Source of the DNA: Diplosphaera chodatii
Taxonomy: Eukaryota > Chlorophyta > Trebouxiophyceae > Prasiolales > Stichococcaceae
DNA length: 64,000 nt
Direction: 5' to 3'
NCBI GenBank assembly: GCA_032358165.1
Contig: JAALGY010000062.1
Span: 1 to 64,000, forward strand
Shown: in pieces, positions 1 to 10,594 of the stretch
Layout: the number at the start of each line of letters is the position of its first letter
Position numbering within the stretch: position 1 is the first letter of the stretch
Translations under genes and position numbers: made by a program
Notes under the pieces: generated by a model
What the model was told of the DNA's origin: nothing
Database searches by the model: none
Seen by the model: only the letters and a program-made list of their open reading frames with translations

Positions 1-2995
1 TGATGCATGTCATGCTGCCGTAGATGATGCAAGCCCATGACGCCCACCTGCAGAGCATGCATGAGTCGCCATTCCCAAGTGGCGGCCGCCCTACTCATGC
101 AAGCATGCTTTTGCATCTAATATGCTTTGTACATTGCACATTGCAGACATCTCCAACCAACAGTGCAGCGGACGCAAAGTGTATCAACCATTGCTTACCA
201 ATGCTTGGTAAAGCGCCTGGCTGTAGGCTTTAGGATCAAGTAGAATACCGATGGGATGATGAAGTTGGTGGGAATGATGGCAAATGCACCAATAAAGCCC
301 ATGATTTCTGCATGTGCATAAAATGGTGTCTAGTCAGATGCGTGCGCAACATCATGATCGGTGATGTGGGGCAGCATCACCTTTGCGGTGCCGTTGTTAA
401 GCACCAATTGCCATGACACGGTGGTTTCGCATTTGTTCCATATATTCATAGTACAGAATAACTCTTTACTGTTCTTGCCTTGATCCCTCACCTGAAAAGA
501 ACCTGCAACAGCTATGACCGCCTTTGCTTCTTCATACATGTGCAATGGCATTTCAAGCAGTTATGGGTGGTTTCATAGAGCAACTCAAGAAAAGATGCCG
601 ATGTGATGGCAAGAAGGAGAACAACCGGCTTACGGAAGCGTGATGGCGACCGCGGCTGTGAAGCAAGTGTATATCGAACGGTACACAAGGCGAGTAAGAA
701 AGCCAGTGGGTCTTGTCTCACTGGTGTCATCTTGACCTCGCTTCAGCCAGACCTCCACCATGTCGTAGACCGGCATACTGCGGACAGCCCACTAACAAAT
801 CCCTCTGATTTGAGCAAGTGGTCAACATGGATTCACTTGACGCCTACATTTGAGCATAGTCATGCATGATATCAATGCTGCAGTTTCAGTGGCTCACAAC
901 AATGTTGTTCTCTCACCTATATAGCTGGTAGGAGCCCAACATGTGCACAGTGACCATCAAGCTGCCCACAGCGACGACAGGGCGCGGCGAGCCCAGTGAC
1001 GCATAGATGTTGGAGGCAACACCATTGCCAAATGCCCAGTACCCTGTGCGCCGCAGAAATTGACATGAAGAGCAATGCATGGCATACAAACAAGTCATGC
1101 CTGCTCACCTTAACAACAACCAGGCGGTTTGAGAGGTGTATAAGCACCTGCAAACGCAACAGCTGGGTATGCCCAAGTGATGACGATGTAGGCAGCCTTG
1201 ACGCCGTGCATGTATGTCTTTATGGTCGGGGGCGTTGGCAGTGACGTTTGAATCTCCAAGGCGAGGCTATGGCCACCTGCAAAGTCAAGCAACCGCGCGT
1301 CCACTATGTGAGCAGTTCATCAGAGCAACTCTGCACACCACCCACCTCACAAGAAACAACATTTGCGAGCATCATAGCAGACGGATGTATGTCAATCCAC
1401 CGTAGGCAAAGGCGACAGTGCCGACAGCATTGAATGCGCCAAAGATAGCATCTGCCAAAGACCGCTTCTCGGATCCGGCTGGACCAGTCACATTGTAGTT
1501 GACGTTGCCATCCCGGCCGTGTGCAATTGCTGTGGCAGCTGCAATAGTTGTGTACGCCACCGACATGGCAGCGGAGGCAAACGAGATGTACCGCAAGGCG
1601 TGCATGTTGGGCATCTGCAATCCAGTTGAGCACTGACGATCGTTTTGGTGGAGGCGCAGGGTTCAGGTATACTTGGTCTGTAGAGAGTTCAGTGCTATAC
1701 AGCTATGCACCACGGCATTTATGGCTTGGCCCGGCAATGTGTGACGCTTCGTGTGAGGAGAGACGTAGAGTGTAGTGGTGCACCTGACTCAGGAATAATT
1801 GGACGCCGAAGAAAACAAGGATCCAGCATGACAAGCCAAAGGAAGGAGATTCGCCAGCAGCGTTGATTGGCTTGTACAACTCCCACACCCTCTTCATGTT
1901 TGTGCCTGCCACTACCATGTAGACGATTCTGCACACCAGCCAACATACATGGCTTGTTATCACCACGGTCAGCTTAGACGCGAGAGGTTCGCAGCAGTCA
2001 GCATGATTACTTGAAGATAGCGGCGAAGCACGCATACGTATCAACACCTTGACTGGCGGGTGCCAGTGCAATGACACAACACAACATCAGCATATTGGGT
2101 CATGCGGGCCATGTGCACTTAGCAACCGTACCCAGTGCCTACAAGTACAACAAGCTGCAGCGGGATGAGCAGCCACAAGCCGGCGCGTGGTCCTGCATGA
2201 CATTACACAGGAGAGCACAATAGATACAGCAACTTTTGGTGTCAAGTGTGTCTGTCCATGCAGTCTTTGACTACCGCTGCGGCAGCGGCATGGTAGAGAT
2301 GGATGCTTCTATTGACAGCATTGCGGACAGGGGTAGTGCAGCGAACACGTGGCGTGCAACAACATGACTAGACGCACCCCAGGAGCGCATTGCATACTGC
2401 GCCAGCTCATGGTAGCGGCTGAAGCGAATCCAGCTGTTGTCGATCTTGCGCTGCCGCTCGTGCATTTGGGCAAGCTGCCACAGGGTGTAGTACGATGTCA
2501 GCCAGACAAGCAGAAGGACTGCGGCGCCGCCGCTCCACGTCAGGAATGACAGGCTGAAGGGCAAGCCAAGGACACCCGCGCCGACGACCGAGGTGACGGT
2601 GTGAAAGCCTGTGCTGCTCCAGTCGCCGTGGCGCTTGTCGTTCACTGCTCGCAGACACACGCAAGGAGACGAGCTCGATGCATTGAAGGCGTGACTGGGT
2701 CGTATGCACTGCCATGACGACATGCATGTGCGACACAGTTGGGCCGCTGGCACCGCATGGACGCGCATCTGGACGCCAGCAAAGCTTGTCTGTAGTGCAG
2801 TCATGCATGTGTATGACACGTGGAACAAGTTGCCATGAGCTGTAGCACGCACGGGGCCCCTCAGTCCTGAAGCTGGCAACGTCGCGGAAGGGATCTGGAG
2901 TGTTCCCGCCGTGTTGGTGGACGCCGTTCGGTCTGGCGCCATGGCCGCTGACATGCTGCAAGTTCACTTGCACCTCCGGACGGAAGTCCTGTTCA
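1..2995 (-). CDS. Amino-acid permease, AAAP family, LHT-like (3' end outside window)
   Basis: Proton-coupled amino-acid transporter of the AAAP superfamily, a polytopic plasma- or endomembrane protein. Exons read along the minus strand give the family landmarks in order: GDWSSTGFHTVTSVVGAGVL (about 2630-2550), YHELAQYAM (about 2410), GLWLLIPLQLVVLVGTGY (about 2190-2130), IVYMVVAGTNMKRV and a following TM segment (about 1935-1790), MPNMHALRYISFASAAMSV (about 1620-1380), ALEIQTSLPTPPT...GVKAAYIVITWAYP (about 1300-1140), GYWAFGN...GSYQ (about 1060-920), MPVYDMVEVWLKR running on to a TM ending TLP (about 795-630), an 11-base microexon (492-502), IMGFIGAFAIIPTNFIIPS to about 199, and a last visible exon (1-47) reading WASWACIIYGS. 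Chaining these gives an LHT-type order. The N-terminal start is unresolved: an exon with DFRPEVQV begins near 2995, and earlier exons may lie near 3.0-3.2 kb. It is divergent from the gene to its right. The family call is firm; the substrate is unknown. Confidence 0.88.
492..502 (-). other. 11-nt microexon of the AAAP permease
   Basis: The minus strand reads TTGCAG | GTTCTTTTCAG | GTGAGG. The upstream exon ends ...ATC ACG CTT CC before GTAAGC (about 630), and the downstream exon begins AA ATC ATG GGC after ATGCAG (about 312). The direct join CC+AA breaks the frame. Inserting these 11 bases gives CCG TTC TTT TCA GAA ATC ATG GGC, that is L-P-F-F-S-E-I-M-G-F, which matches the conserved PFFS/PFFG...GFIGAF stretch of AAAP transporters. 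The phase is correct on both sides. Confidence 0.8.
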
Positions 2996-3746
2996 AATCA
3001 AAGAGCCGGTAAAACCGCAGCAGTAGAGAGGAGAGCACATGACAAGTTTCTGACGCACCTCCTGTTGTTTGCAATCAAGGTGGCCACCGCGTGAAGCTCG
3101 TGCAGCTGGATCAAGACGAGTCAAGGAGGGTGAAGTCACTGGCACGGTGTGCCGCCTGTATATTGCATGTTACAGCGGTGCACCTGCTGGTGAAACGCGT
3201 GGCAGCTCATGCTGGCAAGTGGGACCAGGTATGGTCGACGCGACTCGCCGTCGATCTATCAGCAAGTGTGTTTCTCGAAGGAGATATTGCTGATATGTTG
3301 CTGCGCAAATGTCCAAATGAATGCGGTGTTGCGCAAGTCGTGTATGAGACAAAAAGCCAGCTGGGCCTTACGTGGCGAACGACGAGGGTCCAGAATTGCA
3401 GGGTCCTGACGTACACGCATGCAGCAACTGGAACGGTTCAATTGCAGGATCCGCCGCGTGCAAAGGTAGCCGTGATGTCCGTATACATAAAAAGACCGAT
3501 TCGCGCCTGGCCGCTGGGCGGGCGGTAGGTCTGGTGGCCTGGCTTTCGCTCAAACGCTGCACTGTAGCTGCACGCACAGCTAGGTGGGGTGCATGCGGGC
3601 ACAACCTGAATCTACCTGCACATGCGCACGCGCTCGCTGAGCAGCTTGAGCGTGCTAGTGTGCCCAGCACAACACACACGCGTGTGCCCCTGGCACACAA
3701 CTTTGGGGCACTGTGAGAACGCAGCGGCGCAGTGGCAATTGCCCAG
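2996..3746. other. Gap between divergent permease and kinase-like copy A
   Basis: This spacer separates the minus-strand permease from plus-strand copy A and probably holds both 5' ends. On the minus strand about 3010-3150 is open in a frame compatible with an extra N-terminal permease exon (a GTGCGT donor follows ...AAACAACAGGAG near 3062). On the plus strand there are open stretches, but I could not link any to a known domain or to copy B. No motif was recognised. Confidence 0.4.
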
Positions 3747-6700
3747 ATGCCTGATCGCCGTGGACTGCTCACAAGCTGGGTGGACCCGGTCGCGGAGCCA
3801 GATGAGCAAGGCAGCCGGAGGCAGCCATCCTTCCGCGACAGCGGAAGCTCACCCCTTGATAGCCCGCCAGCAGGCGACCAGCCGGTTGCCGGCCGGGTGC
3901 ACGTGCACGTGATCGACTGCAAGTTCCTGGTGCGCTGCCGTCTGCCGGTATGCGTGCTGGGATGTGTGGCTCATGTCTGTGAGGCCTAGCTGACGAGGCC
4001 GTATGTACTACAGCGAGCAAGGTTTGTGCCCAGATAAGACTCTAAAGCCCTCGTGACTGCACAGGACTGCCTGGGATGCCCCTGCAGCGCAGCGCTGGCG
4101 CGGGCTTGCCCGCAGACGCAGCCCTGCGACGCGCCGAAGCTGGCGCACTGCCACCAGTTTGGCACAGTTGTGGTCCACACCTTCAGGCTCCCGCAGCCTG
4201 GGCCCGCTCGGGTGCGAGATGCCTCGTTTCATATCAAGCGTGGAGCTGCACTTCCGTGACCGCTTGCTGGCTGGTATAGCTGCAGCTGCAGCGGCTGGTG
4301 GTGCCACATGTACGCTGCACCTCCCTGTGCAAGATGGGGTGCAAGGTGGTGCACGGCGCCCGTGTGTTACCTTTCTACGCACAGGTGCTGTGGGCTGAAC
4401 GTGTTGCATCTGACAGCTGCTCGTCGTGTCGCAGAGTGCGGTGGACTGGAGGCTGGCGATGTTGCAGCAGATGCGCCAGGCCGACCATGTGCTGCCGCTG
4501 CTGACCTACTCTTGCGATGACCTCGCAATAATGCGGCTCAACACTGTGACCCCCTACCAGGTGCAGTTGCGCTTTGGTGATGGAGGCAGGCAGGCAGCCA
4601 GCTGCATTCGCCCTCATCCGTGCTGCTCATGTACATGTGCACGCAGCGGCAGCCACTGACTGGCATGGGCAGAGGGCCAAGCAAGCAGCGATCAACCTGG
4701 CATCCTGGTCAGTACAGGGCATGATGTGTATCATACCTTGCAAGTGCAGGCCAGTGGCTCCCTGCGGTCCGTGCTTCGATGGCGCCACAATCAGGTACAT
4801 GGACAACAGAGTACTTGCAAGTGTCACACCCCATTGAAGCTCCTGTCAATTGCCTTGAGATGCGGCGCTGCCTAGGCTAACAGCAGTTGACACCGCCGGT
4901 GATGGTACACGTAGTACGTGCAGTGGAGGTGGCGGTGAGGTGCTGCTCGCCAATCAACTTTGCATCTGCTGCAGGGCATCCCGCAGGCAGAGCCAGCCCT
5001 GGCGCTGCTCTGGCAGGCGGCACATGGCCTGTCCGTCATGCATGCCAGCGGAATGGTGCACGGCGACGTGTCGGCATCGAACGTGCTGCTGTCGTCCGAC
5101 GGCTGGGCGTTCCTGGCATGCCTGACAGGTCATGTGGCCCGTCAGCTGAGCAGTTTGTGGCGGCTGCATGTAGTCTTTTAGTCCATATCTACTTGTCGCC
5201 TGCATGCCGCACTGTATGCTGTGTGCATGGCATCTGCATGATGGGGCAAGCAGCCGTTGATCTGAGCCCTCCTTTGAAGCGGGTGCCCGCTTTGTGCATC
5301 GCAGAGTCAAGCATCTCGCCTGCTGTGGGCAGGGGCAGTGGCGCTGGCGGTGCCGCAAACGGCAGCTGCACGCCCAGGACCGACAGCTCTGAGCAACGCA
5401 GCCGGCGACCCTCCATGGTGTACCTTTCACTGCTCACTGTCTCCCATTGTGTAGGAGTATTGTCATCGCAAATGCAAGTCTGTGTATGTGAGGCAAGTTC
5501 AGAAGGGTCTGATAGGGAATCTGCATGGTTGCCTCCATCTTAGTGATCGTCCTGGCAACCTGCCGCCAACGCTTAGTACCTGTATGTCCTGCAAAAAACA
5601 GCTACACACGCCTGAAGAGGGGTTTTTTTGTGGCTGCAGTCTCTCTTGTCAGCTGCCCTCCAGAGTCGTGCAGACCGGATGGTTGCTGAGGCAAGCGAAA
5701 GGCGCGAGTCCAGTGGATCCCCCGATGCCTGCAGCGAGGGCTCGTCAGCTCACCAGCTCGGCACCCCACCCTCACACGACGCCAGTGTGCATGTGAGATC
5801 AGCCAGCTTCTTGTGCTTGCTGATACTGGCCGATGACCGCTGCCCCATGCTGCTGTGTGCCGCTGGTGCTGGCGGGAGGGCTGCATCGGGAGCCCGGGCA
5901 AGACTGTGGCTGCACTATTTGTGGTTGTGGTGATGTTGTAACGCACGGCGTGCACTACAGCTGCAGACAACCAGCACGATTTATCTGTTGATTGTTTGCT
6001 TGAATGCAGTATCCATCACACAGTGCGTATGCACTGGTAGCATGACATAGCACTGCCTGAGAGTACCGTCAGGTTGACGGTTTCACTTGACTGCTGTGCT
6101 GCAGGTCGAAGACTTCAAGAACGACATCTACAGCTTCGGGTACATGGCATTGGAACTGGCAACAGGGCAGCAGGTGCACCACCCGCGGGTCCTGCGCAAC
6201 CGCAAATACTTCGACAGGGCGCTGCCGGCCCCTCAGGTGAACGGCTGCAACTCAAGCAAGGCTGAATGGGGACAGCACACTGCAGCAGAACCCACTCGGT
6301 GCTTCAGAATGGCATTGCACACCTTTCAAAGCCGGCCAACCTGCAGGTGATGTCAGTGTGCGCTCAAGCTAGCTTTGCCCTGCATCTGCAGGTGCAGACC
6401 TTGCATTGTCATGTTCGCACCACTCACTGGTGAAACAGTGTGGCTGCTGCAGGGCATCCGAGACATCATCTGGCGGTGCCTCCTACCCGAAGCGCAAATG
6501 CGGCCAACTGCTGACGCGCTGCAGCAAGCGCTGAGCCTGGTGACAGACTCTGCTGCATGCATCGACGAACTGCATGACCATCCTATGTAGCTGGCTGTGA
6601 CAACAAGCAGCACATAGCTGGAAGGCCGCCGCTGTTCGTGTCTGCCAGCTCCGCATCTGCATTTGTGTGGCTACCAAGCATGGTTTGACTGCTGCTGGCA

Positions 6701-9687
6701 GCCCATCACTCACTGCATCCCCGCCCACTGCGTTCCTGCGCACTGGTGAGAGTGCTGCCAAATGCCGCTGCATCCTTTAAAGCTGGGCTGATGCTGCAGC
6801 ACGCCGCCGGCAGCCAGTACCAGGTCGCCGGCATCCTGAGGGGCGTGCTGCCTGTGGGGATTCGCCGTGGCGCTGACATGCCGCGGTGGCCACCCAGGGT
6901 GAGAGTGTTTCGATGTATGCACCTTACACATATACTGGTAAAGCTGAGGAGGGTCTGCGGCCGGCGTGCACTGCACCTTGTGACATGTCTACGGGTCAGA
7001 GCTGCCACGTCACATCCTGCAAGTGCACTTCACCAACAGACCGCTACAGCACTGCGCTGTCACCACAAAGCCACTTTGAACCACTGGGCCTGGTGTGCCG
7101 TAACGCTGAGCCCGCATGTTGGTGTGTTGACGAGCCCCGAGCTGCTCCTGAAAAAGTGGGAGCCATGCCCGCGCAGGCGCACATGACGCCGCCCGACATA
7201 CACGAGCTGGACGTGCAGCGCGCCGCCTGGGTTGCGGCTCGGATGCTGGCGGAGGCGGCTGACGCGCAGATGCCTGAGGCGCGCGGGGCCGCACTTCCCA
7301 CAGAGAGCCTCCTGACTGGCCTGGTGCGCCGAGTGGCTGTCCCTCTGCACTGCTGCCCCACCTCCCGGTGTGCACACTGCACAGCTGCGCTGCTTTCCCA
7401 AGGGTTGCGAACCTGCTCTTATGCAAGTGAGACCCACACAAGTGGCCGTCAGTCATGCTGCTGTCCGGCCCACTCCAGGGTTGGCATCATATGCATGGCG
7501 TCCACTGCTCAGAACCTGAGCACATGTGCATCTGCAGCAACATGGACGGCGTGCAAGAGCCTCGAGTTGCGCAGCGGTGTGACAATGTGGGCCTACACTT
7601 ACTGTGCAGCTACCTGTGGCACTGCAGGGCCTGGCATACATGCAGCTGCAGCAGGTGCAGGGCCAGCATGCAAAGGGCTTCGGCTTTGTCATCTCGCGAC
7701 CAGCAACACACAGCAGTGGCGGCAGGATGAGCTGCAGCCTGCCCTCGCTCTTCGAGGCCGACGCTATGCTGGACTGCCCCGGCCTGCAAAGTACGCCATT
7801 GCCTCCTTTACTGCAAAGCGACGTTACAGCAGCCTTGTCACTTGCCTGGACAAATAGCAGGGCATTGCTGATTGGCTGGGCAGCAGCCTCTTGAGGGCAC
7901 TGCATCCCCAGCTTTGTTCATTCACCGCTGAAAGCTAGGAAGGCGAAGTTAATGAGACAGCTGCGCCAGCCGCTGCATCTGCTGCCAGACTCCAGGGCTG
8001 CTCAGGGCTGCCTCCATGCAAGCGTCGTTACAGCGTGAACACTGCCACATGCACAACAGCCAATGCATGGGCTCTGAACCTCATCTATCTCTGGGCTTTC
8101 TGAATTCCAGGAGCTCTGCTGTCGCTGGGCCCTGTGGATTGCAGCTGAATGCACTGCCTGACCGGCAGCCTTGTGCAACAGGCGGCGAGGCCGTCGCCTG
8201 CGTGTTCTCCCTGGAGGGGGAGCTGCTGGCCGCCTTCGATGGGACCAGGAGCTCGGTGCAGCTGATGAAGGCGCTGGGCCTCGTGGGCTCCGAGTTCACA
8301 CCACCAGGCTGCCGCTTTGTGGGCTGCCTCGACGCTGCGCCAGGCTTCAAGCTCCTGGGTGCGCTGCCTGCCCCCCGACCGCTCGCTTTGACTGCATCTC
8401 TGATGTGTTGACAGTGCTTGTTGCGTCAAGTGCTGGCATGCCCATTCGCAGTTTTTGATGCAATGGTCGTACGACAAGCCCTTGTGAGGTCTGCCGTTCA
8501 TTGCCGAATCTGATGGTATCACACTCCAGGATCTGCTGCCATGCAGATTGCAAGATCATGGCAAGTGATCAGTACAACGCGCTGCTGTACCACCAAGCAG
8601 TACCGCCGCGCAGCTTGCTGAGCTGCACGCCCATCGATGCACACCAGCCAGTGCTTGGCGGCATGCTGCAGGTGCTGGTCCTTGCCTTCATGCCTCAAGA
8701 TCATTTGCCAGCCAGACACCGAAAGCCCGGCCACTTGTCGTGGAGTCATGCCGAGCGGCGCTGAGCATTCACATCAGGTGTCTGCCTCTGCGGAGGGGTG
8801 ACTTGCTGGAGTCCACCGCCGGTCGTCCGTCAGTGCTCTCCACTAACAGCGTTGATGATGTAGTATTACCCTCAGTACTGTTTCGCTTGTTCGCTGCAGG
8901 GGCGCCTCAGCTGCCCACCGGAATTCGGGTTCGTGTACGGCGAGCTGGCGAGGTGCCTGCAGTGCCACGACGACATCCTGAACCTCGTGCGCGCTCTCGC
9001 AGCATCACTGATCAGATCTGCCTAGCACTTCGTCCCTGACCAGGCTGTATATCCCGCCTCTTGTGTGCCGCTGCTGCACACCTGCATGCACAGGCACATA
9101 CGCCAGGGTGCAGCATGACATGACAAAACCCGACCCTGCTGCAGGCTGACCCGCCGTTGCATACACTGCCGTCCGGCACCGACAGCTATGAGACTGAGGC
9201 GCCCGGCTACTATTCCAGAATGTCGCCGGCGCCGTCGGCTCAGTCCGCGCGCTCGCACTACGACTCTCCACAGCAAGCGTATGAGACCTGCTACAACACG
9301 TCACCGCCGCCCCTCAGCACAGGGCTGCAGCAGCATCAGCCCCACCACCAGCACTACTGGCTGCAGCAGCAGCACCCTTTCCAGCAGCCGCCGCCTCACA
9401 GCGCGCAGTTTTCCTCCGCGCCAACGTTCGACATCTGGAACCAGCACGACCCGCCGCACATCCAGCAGCCGCCGCCGCCGCCGACGCCAGGCCACCACCC
9501 TCATTATTCTGGCCGGCACAATCACACCCCCCTGCCGCAGCAGCAGCTGCAGCATGTGCCGCCGCCGCCGCAGCAGCCGCAGCCGCAGCCGCCACAGAGG
9601 GCTGCAGGACGCGGTGCTGCCGGAATCCCACAGGCAGTCGGGCGGCTCTGGAGGCGGCTCAACGACCCCTCCAGACCCTACATCTAG
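3747..9687 (+). CDS. Kinase-like (probable pseudokinase) protein, copy A
   Basis: Multi-exon gene with a protein-kinase-like fold but degenerate active-site motifs. Landmarks: a possible start ATG at 3747; an N-lobe exon with PKLAHCHQFGTVVVHTFRLP (4130-4190), with Arg where the beta-3 Lys may lie; a helix-C/beta-4 exon DWRLAMLQQMRQADHVLPLL (about 4440-4500); GSLRSVLRWRHNQ (about 4752-4795); the catalytic-loop exon MHASGMVHGDVSASNVLL followed by FLACLT in place of xLADFG (4975-5130); DFKNDIYSFGYMALELATG (6107-6170); DIIWRCLLPEAQMRPTADAL (6455-6540). Downstream exons of unknown fold have partners in copy B: QRAAWVAARMLAEAADA (7217-7270), GLAYMQLQQVQG (7625-7665), GGEAVACVFSLEGELLAAF (8180-8240), ASDQYNALLYHQ (8563-8600) and FVYGELARCLQCHDDIL (8930-8980). 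The last exon is rich in Pro, Gln and His and ends with TAG at 9685-9687, directly before GTGAGC. Family beyond 'kinase-like' is not recognised; the true start and several exon edges are uncertain. Confidence 0.6.
7443..7547 (+). repeat. Block identical to copy B (105 nt, inverted partner at 21791-21895)
   Basis: By eye these 105 bases are identical to the reverse complement of 21791-21895. The flanking coding exons of the two copies differ at many sites, for example the QRAAW exon near 7217-7320. Whether the block is exon or intron is not settled: one frame gives a short Cys/His-rich reading, and no splice assignment is compelling. Confidence 0.8.
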
Positions 9688-10594
9688 GTGAGCCTGCCAC
9701 ATATGGGATCTGGCGGCATTGGAGGCCCCATGTAGCGGTGAGTGTGCCAACGCTCAGCTCCTGGCAGGCAGTCATTTGGTTCAAGTGTTTCAGATGGTGC
9801 AGGCAACGGGAGGTGAGGGTGGAAGCTGGCCCTGGCTGCTAGAACATCAGCGGTCGCTCCTGCCAGTGCAGATGATGGTGTCTCTCGTGAGGGAACAGCA
9901 GCTCGATTACTTACAACACCCAGGCGAACGAGCTGCAAAAGGGTGCAGTCGTGAGGTGTGCCAGGACTCTGCAACGCTAATTGTGCATTGGCAGCAGCAT
10001 GCGCATGAGCTGCATAGTGAAGTTACGACCGTTAAGGTGGATGTTTAATATACCATAAGCCGTGCCGCATCTGTGAGGTGTACGATCAGCCAATGTATAT
10101 GGGACAATAAGCCATTGCTGAGGTTGCCAATTGGACTTTGTTGGCAAATTGCATGTTGCATGTCGTGGTGGTATTGGTGGCATCTGCTAGTCAAATTCTG
10201 CTGGCATTTTGTTTGCATTTGACTTCTGCTTGTTGAAAGTTGAGTTGTTGCACAAGCTCTGATACACAACGTGGTAACACTTTACAGTAATCCACCCCTA
10301 ATCAAACGCCAAGTGTTCAGTGACCGAAAACATCAATGCAAGTGCCAAAAGAACATTGTTACGGTCGCAAAGGCATTGAGTGCTTGACACTGGAATGCGG
10401 GCAAGCAACGTCCAAGTGGATACCGCAGGAATATACACGTGGCCTGAGCTTCTCACAGGCCGGACGTTCATACAGTGTTCGGTCGGTGCTGCTGCACCTT
10501 CACGGCAGCATAAGCTGTATGCAGCGCAACCCAGCTGTGGTGAGCGCACTGCCACAATAATGATGACCTGGCGCGAAGGAGCATGCTACAGACG
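9688..10594. other. Convergent intergenic region
   Basis: Gap between the 3' ends of copy A (+) and the ARM-repeat gene (-). It is visibly less GC-rich than the surroundings. It carries a small inverted repeat, TTGCCAA ... TTGGCAA, near 10122-10146, which could sit in a 3' UTR. No family-recognisable coding stretch is seen, and nothing here resembles the ARM exons that follow copy B. Confidence 0.5.

Noticed and set aside
4954..5430. 158-codon minus-strand frame over the copy A kinase loop
   Set aside because: Antisense to the conserved HGDVSASNVLL exon, with random-looking composition.
6886..7857. 323-codon continuous plus-strand frame within copy A
   Set aside because: It contains the conserved QRAAW exon in frame, but the rest reads through probable introns; copy B does not keep the frame open over the same span.
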